NCBI GenBank assembly: GCA_021646465.1
Contig: SOET01000033.1
Coordinates: forward strand, 1-49,453
Source: Candidatus Kuenenia hertensis
GTDB taxonomy: Bacteria; Planctomycetota; Brocadiia; Brocadiales; Brocadiaceae
Direction: 5' to 3'
Length of the DNA stretch: 49,453 nucleotides
The position numbers and the translations under genes were made by a program. Each line of letters starts with the position of its first letter. The first letter of the stretch is position 1. Below are positions 8,011 through 16,453 of this stretch, piece after piece. The notes beneath the pieces were generated by a model. That model was not told the DNA's origin. It ran no database searches and saw nothing but the letters and a program-made list of their open reading frames with translations.

Positions 8011-8393
8011 TTGTGGCTGATATATGGATTGTTTGTTATAAGAAAAATATCTTCATGCTCATTGAATGTTTTGCGTTATAGTCATGTTTGAAAAAAGGGC
8101 TAGGTTGACGAACCGAAAACCGCAATCCTGAACGGTTGCCCTTAATTTCTTCTTCAGGGGTTATTGCAGGAGATAACACCATGTCAGAAAACATCTCAAA
8201 ATTAGAGGTATACTCAAGATGGTTATAAAATGTGAATTTTAAATTGATACGAGGGTGACACGGGCTGTAGAGACGCATAGCAATGCGTCTCTACATTTGT
8301 ACGTGTTGAACTAGTACAACACTGTCTGTAAATCACAAATTGTAAACCTATTGAGTATATTTATACCGATATCATCATAGGTTGCTGCTTTAG
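8011..8393. other. 383-base non-coding spacer
   Basis: It lies between the kinase gene and lipA on the minus strand. It contains an 80-codon open frame that I reject as a gene, and the perfect hairpin at 8267-8294. Nothing else is recognised. Confidence 0.5.
8267..8294. repeat. Dispersed palindrome (GTAGAGACGCAT hairpin)
   Basis: GTAGAGACGCAT, loop AGCA, then the exact reverse complement ATGCGTCTCTAC. Near-identical GTAGAGACGC palindromes are familiar as dispersed repeats in several bacterial phyla. There is no T-run, so terminator function is doubtful. Confidence 0.75.
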
Positions 8394-9275
8394 TTAATCT
8401 TTTGAAACAGAAAGTTGTTTTTTGTTTTTTAAAATACTTTCCGATTGTATCTTTGCGTGGTAGGAACTCCTTACCAGAGGCCCGGATTCAACATAGCGAA
8501 AACCCATCTTCTCTCCTGCCCGTTTTAGCCTTTCAAACTCCATAGGTGTATAATACCGTTCAATAGGCAAGGCGTTTTTATTTGGGCTAAGATACTGGCC
8601 CAGCGTTATTATTTCACATCCTGTATTTTTAATATCTTGCAGCACTTCTATTATTTCTTCCCACTGTTCTCCCAATCCTAACATTATCCCTGATTTTGTC
8701 GACAAAAACAACCTTTCTTCCCTGGCAATTCGTAATAATTGTAACGATCTTTCATAATCAGAGCCTGGCCTTACCTTTGGATACAAACGGCGAACGGTTT
8801 CTATATTATGATTTAAAACATCTGGTCTTGCATCCAATACCGTCGTTAATGCATCAACGGAACCTCCAAAATCAGGAATCAATACTTCCACTTTGCAATC
8901 TTTAACAGAATCACGAACACACCGAATCGTTTTTGCATAAATATGCGCACCACCATCTGAAATATCGTCCCTGGTTACTGATGTTAGAACAACATATTTT
9001 AATCCCATTTTCTTAACCGCTGAGGCAATTCGATAGGGCTCTTCTTCATCCAATCCCATAGGCGCCCCTTTTGTAACAGCACAATACCCGCATTTCCTGG
9101 TACATACATCCCCTAGTATTAAAAACGTTGCCGTCCTTTGATTATAGCATTCGCCGATATTCGGACATAACGCTGCATCACACACGGTCCGCAGTCTGTG
9201 CTCCCGCAATATATCCCTTATTTCTTTAACATTTTTTCCTACCGGAAATCTCGCTCTGATCCAACCTGGTCTCAT
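8394..9275 (-). CDS. lipA: Lipoyl synthase LipA
   Basis: Radical SAM lipoyl synthase (EC 2.8.1.8), which inserts two sulfurs at C6 and C8 of protein-bound octanoyl groups. The auxiliary-cluster motif CX4CX5C is present (CDAALCPNIGEC), followed by the radical SAM motif CX3CX2C (CTRKCGYC). The C-terminal RSSYHA, whose serine ligates the auxiliary cluster, is also there. The frame can be extended to a TTG at 9293, but the ATG at 9275 (MRPGWIRARFP) fits the family's K/RP-W-L-R start, so I chose it. It is followed on the same strand by no partner: lipB was not seen in the window. The nth gene ends 67-85 bases upstream, so the two could share a transcript. Confidence 0.96.
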   Translation of the reverse strand: MRPGWIRARFPVGKNVKEIRDILREHRLRTVCDAALCPNIGECYNQRTATFLILGDVCTRKCGYCAVTKGAPMGLDEEEPYRIASAVKKMGLKYVVLTSVTRDDISDGGAHIYAKTIRCVRDSVKDCKVEVLIPDFGGSVDALTTVLDARPDVLNHNIETVRRLYPKVRPGSDYERSLQLLRIAREERLFLSTKSGIMLGLGEQWEEIIEVLQDIKNTGCEIITLGQYLSPNKNALPIERYYTPMEFERLKRAGEKMGFRYVESGPLVRSSYHAKIQSESILKNKKQLSVSKD

Positions 9276-9360
9276 AGACTGCTTCCCCAACAATCAAATA
9301 TCATTTATCGATTCTTATTTATATTTGTGCTTTTTTCGTTATCGGCAAAAGCGCATTCAT

Positions 9361-10035
9361 CTATCTGTGCCGTGTTACCCCTACTTTCTTACAATAGATA
9401 TTTACCGGACAAAGGCTGCATTTCGGCGAAATTGGTACACAAATATTTTGACCATAAGTAACGAGAAGGTCATTGATACTCAGCCAGTATTTTTTGGGAA
9501 GTTTTTTACGGAGGGCAAACTCAGTTTCGGTAGGATTTTTTGTCTTTATGTATCCCCAACGATTAGTAATCCTGTGTACATGAACGTCAACACAGATACC
9601 TGGCTTTTTGTAACCAATGGAAACAACTAAATTTGCCGTCTTACGTCCCACACCATTCAACTTCAATAACTCATCTATTTCATCAGGAACTTTACCTTTA
9701 TAATCATTAGTGAGTGCTTCACAAATTTCTTTGATATTAACTGCTTTTCTCCGGTAGAAACCGACAGGATAAATTAATTCCTCCAACTTTTGCAAAGGAA
9801 TCCTTTTCATGTCTTCAGGATTATCCGCCGTAGCAAAGAGCCGTTCCGAAGCCTCTCTGGTGGTTTGATCTTTTGTCCGCAAGCTTAAAATACAGGATAT
9901 CAATACGTGAAAAGGAGTTCGTTCCCTGGAAATGGTTGTAACGGCAGGCTCAAGAAACTCTTTATTTTTTTTCTTTATTTTGGCAAGAATTACATCGATA
10001 TCAAACAAAAGCAAACTTTCAATGAAAAACGGCAA
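9361..10035 (-). CDS. nth: Endonuclease III (DNA glycosylase/AP lyase)
   Basis: A base-excision repair glycosylase removing oxidised pyrimidines. It has a helix-hairpin-helix LNGVGRKTANLV with the catalytic lysine, the catalytic aspartate in CVDVHVHRI, and a C-terminal 4Fe-4S cluster motif CX6CX2CX5C (from CVPISPK to NIYC), all intact. The start is uncertain. The frame opens at a TTG (10035) that lies inside the stem of the terminator-like hairpin at 10025-10063, so that TTG is an unlikely start. TTG codons at 10014 or 10008 (before LLFDIDVILAKI or LFDIDVILAKI) fit the family N-terminus better. No ATG exists in the first 80 codons. Confidence 0.95.
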   Translation of the reverse strand: MPFFIESLLLFDIDVILAKIKKKNKEFLEPAVTTISRERTPFHVLISCILSLRTKDQTTREASERLFATADNPEDMKRIPLQKLEELIYPVGFYRRKAVNIKEICEALTNDYKGKVPDEIDELLKLNGVGRKTANLVVSIGYKKPGICVDVHVHRITNRWGYIKTKNPTETEFALRKKLPKKYWLSINDLLVTYGQNICVPISPKCSLCPVNIYCKKVGVTRHR

Positions 10036-10063
10036 TATGCAGAAGTTACATATTGCCGTTTTT
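10025..10063. terminator. Bidirectional intrinsic terminator between aquaporin gene and nth
   Basis: AAAAACGGCAATATG, a nine-base loop, then the exact complement ending in TTTTT. It is a 15-bp stem with A- and T-runs on its two sides. It sits 75 bases beyond the aquaporin stop and should end that minus-strand transcript. It overlaps the longest possible start of nth. Confidence 0.85.
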
Positions 10064-10137
10064 CGCTCCTTTATTTATCGTACTTAAACTTCGTTAGACT
10101 TGTAAATTTACAAGTATTGTTACTCAAATACTGCACA

Positions 10138-10824
10138 TTATTTTTTGTTTTCCGCAAAAAGTTTATCATACACAATACCTGCCGCAATGCCACCCAGTAT
10201 GGGGCCAATCCACCAAACATAATGATTAGTAAATTGACCCGAGGCAATCGCAGGCCCAAATACGCGGGCAGGGTTCATTGCACCACCACTAATTGTCCCG
10301 CCAATCAGCGAGCCAAACAACACCACCAACCCAACGGCAAGTCCGGCAAACCCGGCAGAAGCCCTCTTATCCACAAGCGTTCCATAAATGGTAAAAACAA
10401 GGAGGAATGAAATAATAAATTCCATTAGTATTCCCCTCTCTATAGAGACGCCAGAAGCTAATACACTCGTCCCTAAATGAACATTACTTAAAGCATCGGG
10501 AAAAATAATTTTTAATGCAAACCCACCCAAAATAGCACCGCCGATCTGAGAAATTATGTACATAATCGCAGTGTTAGGTTCCATTCTTTTCGTGATCCAA
10601 AAAGATATTGTTACCGCAGGATTAATATGGGAACCGGATACATAACCAATAGCATAAATAATGGCAATTACCACCACGCCATAAGCAATTGAAAGCCCCA
10701 AAAGCCCAAAACCTTGTCCGCCTGATTGTTTTAAATAAAAATCAGCGCATACCGCACCAGCAGCAATAAAAACTAATGCGAATGTACCAACAAATTCGGC
10801 TAAATACTTTTTGTAAGCATTCAT
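10138..10824 (-). CDS. Aquaporin / MIP-family channel
   Basis: A 228-residue major intrinsic protein forming a membrane channel for water or small neutral solutes. The two half-helix NPA motifs are intact: SHINPAVTISFW after the second helix and GAMNPARVFGPA after the fifth, with the selectivity-filter arginine directly after the second NPA. Six hydrophobic helices are visible and the length is normal. The sequence between the halves is of the AqpZ type rather than the longer GlpF type, but substrate cannot be settled by eye. The ATG at 10824 has AGGAG 9 bases upstream. It is transcribed away from pssA across a 463-base spacer and ends at the intrinsic terminator at 10025-10063. Confidence 0.93.
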   Translation of the reverse strand: MNAYKKYLAEFVGTFALVFIAAGAVCADFYLKQSGGQGFGLLGLSIAYGVVVIAIIYAIGYVSGSHINPAVTISFWITKRMEPNTAIMYIISQIGGAILGGFALKIIFPDALSNVHLGTSVLASGVSIERGILMEFIISFLLVFTIYGTLVDKRASAGFAGLAVGLVVLFGSLIGGTISGGAMNPARVFGPAIASGQFTNHYVWWIGPILGGIAAGIVYDKLFAENKK

Positions 10825-11287
10825 TCAGTTTTTCTCCTGTAATTTATTTTTAAGATTTTAGAAAGAATATTTACAATTAACATTCCCCCCTTCGTCCTAT
10901 TTCATAAATCCTTTGACTATCCGGTTTCCCAACCGATAAAATATACTTAAACGTTCAAAAGTTATGAATTTGAGACAAGCTATCACAATAAAAGAATACT
11001 GTCAAGTAAAAAGAACCTCAAACTATCTTCAATCTCCTCAAATGCAGTAATAAAACCCAATAAGTGCAGTATTTTTACTGCGACTTATCCGGTATAAACC
11101 TGTAACAAGAACAAAACAAATATCTCCTTACAGTTTATAATTATTTGAAAACATGTTATTTATGAAATATATTTTTAACTAATAAATTTTTATTCCAAAT
11201 GGAATATACTTTGTTATCTTTGATAGATGATTTAAAGAAATTTTGTACTCACCAATTTTATTTGCCAAATGATAGGAGGCTCTTGAT
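10825..11287. promoter_or_regulatory. Divergent promoter region of the aquaporin gene and pssA
   Basis: A 463-base AT-rich spacer between divergent genes with no coding signal. It contains a 14-base inverted repeat ATTCCAAATGGAAT at 11192-11205 and must hold both promoters. No specific -10/-35 pair is convincing. A strong AGGAGG ribosome site for pssA is at 11274-11279. Confidence 0.5.
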
Positions 11288-12016
11288 TTGAGGATAAAAG
11301 AAAATTTACCCACACTGTTGACTACGGGCAATATCGTATGCGGTTTTATTTCGATAATGTGCGTTTTAAATCAAAAGTACGAAATAGCCGCATGGCTTAT
11401 AATAGTAGCTATGATCTTCGATGGCTTTGATGGGAAACTTGCACGTTTAATGAATACTACGAGCAAGATTGGTGCGCAATTGGATTCAATGGCTGATTTG
11501 GTAACGTTTGGTATTGCACCGGCAGTCCTCATGACAAGTATGTGCCACAACTGCCCAACTATTATTTCATGGGGTTTCGGATTGTTTTTCATGATGTGCG
11601 CCGCATATCGCCTGGCAAGGTTTAATGCACAAAAAGAAGAGGGGATAACAATACCAAGACACTTTTTCTCCGGGTTGCCCACAACGCTTTCCGGAGGAAC
11701 CGTTGCACAGCTTTGCATACTCCATTACTTTATCTATACACAGTTCGGAACAGATATTGTAATTAGCATGTTGCCATTCATTGTTTTCGTACTGGGTGTA
11801 TTTATGGTAAGTAAAATACCTTTTTTTGACATTACTTGCAAAATTGGGAAAAAGCAAGGTATCAAGGCGGTTGTTTTAGAATTTTCCGCGGCTATTTTAT
11901 ATTTCATTATCACCCCGGAGTTAGCACTTTCTTCCACCTTAAGCGTCTATTTAATCATCTGCGGGACATACGGAATTATAAAAGGAAAACACATAAAGGG
12001 CACCCAGCCGGTTTAA
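11288..12016 (+). CDS. pssA: CDP-diacylglycerol--serine O-phosphatidyltransferase
   Basis: A 242-residue integral membrane CDP-alcohol phosphotransferase. The signature DGX2ARX8GX3DX3D is present between about residues 45 and 70 (DGKLARL, then GAQLDSMADLVTFG), so all metal-binding aspartates are kept. SMADLVTFGIAPA is typical of the PssA type 2 subfamily, which makes phosphatidylserine, the precursor of phosphatidylethanolamine. The start is a TTG placed 8 bases after a perfect AGGAGG. The ORF has about eight hydrophobic segments. No psd gene is nearby. Transcription converges with the MBL hydrolase gene at a shared inverted repeat. Confidence 0.92.
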   Translation: MRIKENLPTLLTTGNIVCGFISIMCVLNQKYEIAAWLIIVAMIFDGFDGKLARLMNTTSKIGAQLDSMADLVTFGIAPAVLMTSMCHNCPTIISWGFGLFFMMCAAYRLARFNAQKEEGITIPRHFFSGLPTTLSGGTVAQLCILHYFIYTQFGTDIVISMLPFIVFVLGVFMVSKIPFFDITCKIGKKQGIKAVVLEFSAAILYFIITPELALSSTLSVYLIICGTYGIIKGKHIKGTQPV

Positions 12017-12036
12017 CAGCGATAACCAACAATGAT

Positions 12037-12075
12037 GAAGAAGTCAGAGCCTATTCAATAGACCCTGACTTCTTC
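12037..12075. terminator. Inverted repeat between convergent pssA and MBL hydrolase genes
   Basis: GAAGAAGTCAG and its exact complement CTGACTTCTTC are separated by 17 bases. The right arm lies in the last codons of the minus-strand MBL gene. The position between two convergent genes suggests a two-way terminator, although no long T-run follows. Confidence 0.55.
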
Positions 12076-12900
12076 AATTTCAAATCCTTTGTTTACTTTT
12101 CTTAGATATCCCATACGAATTTTCGGATCATGCTGAAATATCATAAGCCATTGCTCTTCGAATGCCTGTTTTAATATCTTTTTTTTACTTTCCAATGTTT
12201 CTAAAGGAAACAAATCATAACTTGCAATATAAGGATAATTCAAATGCGCGGTAGTAGGTATCAGGTCTGCAAGGAAAAATGCGATTTGTCCCTCGGATTC
12301 AATCTTGACACATTGATGATGGCGTGTATGGCCTCCTATCTTGATCAATGAAACACCCTTTTCTATTTCAACAACATCTTCCTCAACAAGCTGAAGATAT
12401 TTTGGTTCGCCTATCGGTAAAAAGTCCTGAGCAATATAACTCGCCTTTGTCCTTTCGTTGGGATTTAAGGCAACCTCTAACTCCCCCTTCTGAATAAAAT
12501 ACCTGGCCTTTGGAAATGTAGGAACAATTTCTTCATTTTCATTAATGGTAGTATTCCCCCCCGCATGATCAAAGTGAAGATGAGTATTGACGACAATATC
12601 TATATCTTTCGGTTGGTAACCAAACCGGTACAACGATTCCAAAAGATTTGACTTTTTATCCAAACCATAAATCTGGCAAAATTTTTCGTCATGCTTTGAA
12701 CCTGCTCCGGTATCTATCAGTATTTTAAACTTTTTTGCCACAACCAAAGGACACTGCAAAGATAATTGTACTCTGTTTACTTCATCCGGCGGGAAAATTT
12801 TTTGCCACAGAACTTTTGGTACTATACCAAATAGAGCACCGCCATCTAAATAAATCGAACCATCAGAAACAGGGTAGATTTCAAATTTGCCGAATTTCAT
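12055..12900 (-). CDS. MBL-fold metallo-hydrolase
   Basis: A 281-residue metallo-beta-lactamase-fold hydrolase. The zinc motif HXHXDH is present as NTHLHFDHAGG at about residues 115-125. Further ligands can be placed: His in GGHTRHHQ and Asp in FLADLIPT. The overall layout matches the AHL-lactonase/quinoprotein-MBL branch (N-terminal FGKFEIYPVSDG, LIDTGAGSKHDEKF). Members of this branch cleave lactones, thioesters or unknown small molecules, so no substrate is assigned. There is no signal peptide, so it is cytoplasmic. It is divergent from the outer-membrane barrel gene, with 184-277 bases between starts, and convergent with pssA. Confidence 0.9.
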   Translation of the reverse strand: MKFGKFEIYPVSDGSIYLDGGALFGIVPKVLWQKIFPPDEVNRVQLSLQCPLVVAKKFKILIDTGAGSKHDEKFCQIYGLDKKSNLLESLYRFGYQPKDIDIVVNTHLHFDHAGGNTTINENEEIVPTFPKARYFIQKGELEVALNPNERTKASYIAQDFLPIGEPKYLQLVEEDVVEIEKGVSLIKIGGHTRHHQCVKIESEGQIAFFLADLIPTTAHLNYPYIASYDLFPLETLESKKKILKQAFEEQWLMIFQHDPKIRMGYLRKVNKGFEIEEVRVY

Positions 12901-13177
12901 TGTTTACTTTCCAGTCAATTACTTATCACAAATTTTTTGCAGATTTCTTTACGAATATTATGAGAACTCCGTAATTTTTATTTATTATAATAAAAACGCA
13001 AAGGCAATACTACCTCCTTTTAGAATTGATGCTTCATATTTACAAAACCTAAAATAATTTTTCATTGAAAATTAAAACAACATTGTGTACTTTTATCAGG
13101 CATTTGTTAAATATGGGACTTTAATTCATGAATGTTTCATAAATTTTATTGAAAAACAAAAAACACAAGACGTGATC

Positions 13178-14614
13178 ATGCTATGTAACGGGACCTCTTC
13201 AAAAAAACAAACCGCTTCCTTGTCTTTAAAAACTATATCCGCCACACTGGCATTAATAATATCTTTGTCTTCCATGCTTTATGCCCAATCAATAAATTCA
13301 ACAGACAGTGATTTAATCACCGGACTGACAGAAAAAAGCGGCTTTACCTATAATAACTTTATTTCGGGTAATTTGAGTACCCAATACGAGGGGCGCTGGG
13401 CAGGAGAAGATGATGACCACGATATGTACCAGCGCCTGCGCTTTAAAACAAAAGATTTTTTCAAAAACAAGATTTCAATCTCCGGCTCAGGAAGATTATC
13501 CGAGGATTTAGATGGACATGAACCAAAGGATGGTGCGTTCAGGGATATCCTCGATTCTTACGACCATAATATTAACGGCCGCATTTATTACTTTTACGCC
13601 GATATCAAAGACCCGATTCTTAAAAAATCACAACTACGCTTAGGCCGCCAATATCACTACTCCGTTGAAAATATTTTATTTGACGGTGCAAAATATGAAC
13701 AACAGATAGGGCCGGTGGAAACATACGCTTTGGGAGGTTTAAGAGCGTCGCAGTACAGCAGCCCTGACGATGACATGGTTGCAGGAGGCGGCATTGCTTT
13801 CCGGCCTTTTATCGACACCCATACGGCTTTAGACTATCTTCGCATTATCGATGACGACCACGAAGATGACGACGAAATAGGATTGAGCGTGTGGCAGAGG
13901 ATCTATGACGATTTACACTTTTATGGACGATACACCATATTAAACAATCTCCCCAAGGATCTTCTCGCAAAGTTGTCCTGGGACAAAATAGACTGGGATG
14001 CAAGCCTGCAGCTGTCGTATTACCGATTCTTGCATTCGCTCTCGGAACAGAGCAATGATATTTCTCCTTTCTATCAAATACTCGGTACTTTTGAGTCATT
14101 TGATCTCATCAGCCTCACCGGTTACAAAGGACTTGGAGAAAAATTCGGAATTTCCGGAGGACTGGATTACCGAAACGTACTCGACAAAGGTGATGAGAAC
14201 GCTTTTAATCGCGATTACTATAGAAGTTTTCTCGCACTTACCGCGAATAATATTCTTCTCAAAGATTCCAAAATTACTTTTACTGTTGAGTACTGGGATG
14301 TGGAAGGCGTTGACCACAGTGCAGACGTTGGAATTGACTTTGACAAAAAAATAAACAAATTCGACCTCGGATGCGGCACAAGTTATTCTTTATATAAATA
14401 CAATTTTGACGGAAGCAATTCCCTGCAGACAATCCTTGATAATGAGTATACACGGGATATAGAACAAAAGATCAATATTCGAACCTATTATTTGAGAATA
14501 AAATATTTATTGACGGAAAAATCAGACGTCAGTTTTCGATGGACAACGGAAAACAGCGATACTGATCCGGAAATGTATCATCAGTTATTGCTTTCGTACA
14601 GCATGAGTTTCTAG
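13178..14614 (+). CDS. Outer-membrane beta-barrel protein, partner of the multihaem cytochrome
   Basis: The reading frame opens at 13085, but the ATG at 13178 gives a clean signal peptide (SLKTISATLALIISLSSMLYAQ, likely cleaved after about residue 36), so I use it (478 residues). The mature protein is a run of alternating amphipathic strands with acidic turns (GEDDDHD, DDDHEDDDE) and ends in LLLSYSMSF. A terminal phenylalanine is typical of BAM-assembled barrels. I do not recognise the family. The stop is 20 bases before the start of a 14-haem lipoprotein cytochrome. That recalls MtrAB/PioAB-type conduits, in which a barrel holds a multihaem cytochrome across the outer membrane. A generic porin is the main alternative. 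Confidence 0.75.
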   Translation: MLCNGTSSKKQTASLSLKTISATLALIISLSSMLYAQSINSTDSDLITGLTEKSGFTYNNFISGNLSTQYEGRWAGEDDDHDMYQRLRFKTKDFFKNKISISGSGRLSEDLDGHEPKDGAFRDILDSYDHNINGRIYYFYADIKDPILKKSQLRLGRQYHYSVENILFDGAKYEQQIGPVETYALGGLRASQYSSPDDDMVAGGGIAFRPFIDTHTALDYLRIIDDDHEDDDEIGLSVWQRIYDDLHFYGRYTILNNLPKDLLAKLSWDKIDWDASLQLSYYRFLHSLSEQSNDISPFYQILGTFESFDLISLTGYKGLGEKFGISGGLDYRNVLDKGDENAFNRDYYRSFLALTANNILLKDSKITFTVEYWDVEGVDHSADVGIDFDKKINKFDLGCGTSYSLYKYNFDGSNSLQTILDNEYTRDIEQKINIRTYYLRIKYLLTEKSDVSFRWTTENSDTDPEMYHQLLLSYSMSF

Positions 14615-14634
14615 TAAATATCGAACAAAATACT

Positions 14635-15651
14635 ATGAGAAAATCTTTTTATCTGTTTTTTATCATGGCACTATCATTACTCACCCTTTTGGGTGGCTGT
14701 AAAGAATCCGGTATTCATTATAGCCATGCCAAACATAGAGAAAGAGGGCTTAGCGACTGCAACCTCTGCCACTATTACAAAGAAGACCTAGAACCGAAGT
14801 GGCCAAAAATGGCAACGTGCCTAAAGTGCCACATGAAAAAATTTGACACTTTTAATCCGGAATCCTGCCTTTACTGCCATACAAAACCCGGAATGAAAAT
14901 AAAGGTAAAACATAATGTGCCAAAAAAATACAAAGACCTGAATTTTTCCCACAAGACACATCTTGAAAAAAATGTTGAATGCAAGGCATGTCACGAAAAA
15001 ATTGAAACAAGTGACGCTATTACAGTTGACCTCTTTCCCGACATGTTCAAAAATTGTGTCCCTTGCCATAAAGAACAAGGTGAAGAAAAAATCGCCTGTG
15101 ATGTATGCCACAAACACATAAAAAACAATCGTATGCCACTCTATCACGAGGACCGATGGGTAAAACATGAAGATGCGCGATGGATACAAAAACATGGAAG
15201 TGAATTCTATTACAACAAAGACTATTGTAAACGCTGCCATGCGGACCTTAACTGGTGTGTAGACTGCCACCGTGATCAAAAACCAAGGAATCACAATAAC
15301 GCCTGGCGAAGGAAAACGCATGGATTCGCCGCTTCATGGGAGAGAAAGAAATGTAGTGTTTGCCATCTGGAAGATTTTTGTGAACGATGTCACTCCAATA
15401 CAAAACCATTGAGTCATTCAGCATCCTGGGGAGGTTCAAATACAAGAAACCGCCATTGCACAAATTGCCATTTCCCCATATCAATGGTAACATGCACTGT
15501 ATGCCATCCCGAACCGGAACATCCCTCGGCGATAGATTCTCCACACCCGCCTTTTACAGGAAACTGCGATGAGTGCCATCCGCTCAATCGGGCCGGAGAA
15601 GCTCCGCACCCTGAGGCATTTGGCATTGATTGTAAGGCTTGCCATAGATAA
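14635..15651 (+). CDS. 14-haem c-type cytochrome lipoprotein
   Basis: A 338-residue protein with 14 CXXCH haem c sites, from CNLCH at residue 42 to CKACH at 333. The N-terminus has a lipobox (LLTLLGGC, lipid on Cys22), so it is a membrane-attached lipoprotein facing the periplasm or, if exported, the cell surface. Spare histidines (HYSHAKH, NFSHKTHLE, HGSEFYY) can serve as distal ligands in the manner of cytochrome c7/class III modules. The density of about one haem per 24 residues suggests a wire rather than a catalytic enzyme. No unusual CX3-4CH or CXXCK site was seen. It follows the barrel gene by 20 bases. Role in extracellular electron transfer is inferred. Confidence 0.93.
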   Translation: MRKSFYLFFIMALSLLTLLGGCKESGIHYSHAKHRERGLSDCNLCHYYKEDLEPKWPKMATCLKCHMKKFDTFNPESCLYCHTKPGMKIKVKHNVPKKYKDLNFSHKTHLEKNVECKACHEKIETSDAITVDLFPDMFKNCVPCHKEQGEEKIACDVCHKHIKNNRMPLYHEDRWVKHEDARWIQKHGSEFYYNKDYCKRCHADLNWCVDCHRDQKPRNHNNAWRRKTHGFAASWERKKCSVCHLEDFCERCHSNTKPLSHSASWGGSNTRNRHCTNCHFPISMVTCTVCHPEPEHPSAIDSPHPPFTGNCDECHPLNRAGEAPHPEAFGIDCKACHR

Positions 15652-15678
15652 AAGGCTTTAACTGATATTGTATAAGAT

Positions 15679-16293
15679 TTATTTTGTATCAGGACGTTCC
15701 GTACAGGGTTTATCGCCAGGGCCGGGCAGTGGGGCTTTGTTGTTGCCACCCGCTGTTTCCCCCGCAATTAAGTCTTCAATACTTGGATACGGGTAAATCG
15801 TCTCCGCTTTATTCTGCATGAGTCCACCGGTATCCGCAGTCGGGCCATACGTACTGTATATTTCCCTCCCTACCATTCTGAGGAGCATTGTCATTTGTCC
15901 GCGATGATGCGCGGTATGGGCAATTCTTCTCGTGACAATCCAGGCGCGGGAACGCTTGACATTAAAAAAACTGACTTCTTCCTCCCACCATGAGTCGCCT
16001 TTCTCTCTCAAGGCGGCCAAACGTTTCCCGGAATCCTCTGCGTAACGTTTAATAAATTCAAGACGTGTTTCATCTGCCGGTAAAGGCGGGGCCTCCACAT
16101 CAATCCCGAGCATATTACAAAACCACACGTTCTCTCCCAAACATTGATGAACCATATGCTCGTGAGCGTTTCTTCCCCTTCTGTCCTGCGGGTGTGGACG
16201 TCTTTTCAAATCTTCATCTTTAAACGTGCTCCAGGTACTGAGCGTCTTTATCCGTTCTGTTTCATAAGTATCAACCAGAAATGTATATCCCAT
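15679..16293 (-). CDS. DinB/YfiT-family four-helix protein
   Basis: A ~204-residue protein of the DinB superfamily, whose members bind a divalent metal with a His triad. Candidate ligands are the histidines in AHEHMVHQ and the pair in RRIAHTAHHRGQM. Some members are thiol-dependent (bacillithiol or mycothiol) transferases. The ATG at 16293 lies 7 bases after GGAG and is chosen over a TTG at 16299. The C-terminal ~45 residues are Pro/Gly-rich and look disordered. The upstream gap to the TetR gene contains an operator-like sequence matching the one in front of the TetR gene, so this gene is probably under that repressor. Confidence 0.88.
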   Translation of the reverse strand: MGYTFLVDTYETERIKTLSTWSTFKDEDLKRRPHPQDRRGRNAHEHMVHQCLGENVWFCNMLGIDVEAPPLPADETRLEFIKRYAEDSGKRLAALREKGDSWWEEEVSFFNVKRSRAWIVTRRIAHTAHHRGQMTMLLRMVGREIYSTYGPTADTGGLMQNKAETIYPYPSIEDLIAGETAGGNNKAPLPGPGDKPCTERPDTK

Positions 16294-16419
16294 CTGCAAT
16301 CTCCTTTCATTAATACAGTATAATCGTATAGATTATTATTAGGACTTCGGCAACTAATAACTTCATATTTCCATACTTCATGGCCAACCCCCCTTCCCCC
16401 ACTACCAGAAATTACCCAA

Positions 16420-16435
16420 GGCAGACTGGTCTGTC
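16420..16435. promoter_or_regulatory. TetR-type operator upstream of the DinB gene
   Basis: GGCAGACTGGTCTGTC matches the palindrome in front of the TetR gene (17055-17070) at 14 of 16 positions. It lies about 125 bases upstream of the DinB gene start and within the larger inverted repeat CCAAGGCAGAC...GTCTGTCTTTGG. It is probably bound by the adjacent repressor. Confidence 0.7.
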
Positions 16436-16453
16436 TTTGGTTAATAAAATTTT

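Noticed and set aside
8036-8278. 80-codon open frame on the minus strand between the kinase and lipA genes
   Set aside because: No family resemblance, no ribosome site, runs into the GTAGAGACGC palindrome. Most likely chance.
14821-15321. 166-codon minus-strand frame opposite the 14-haem cytochrome
   Set aside because: Caused by the regular CXXCH codons read backwards. No independent support.
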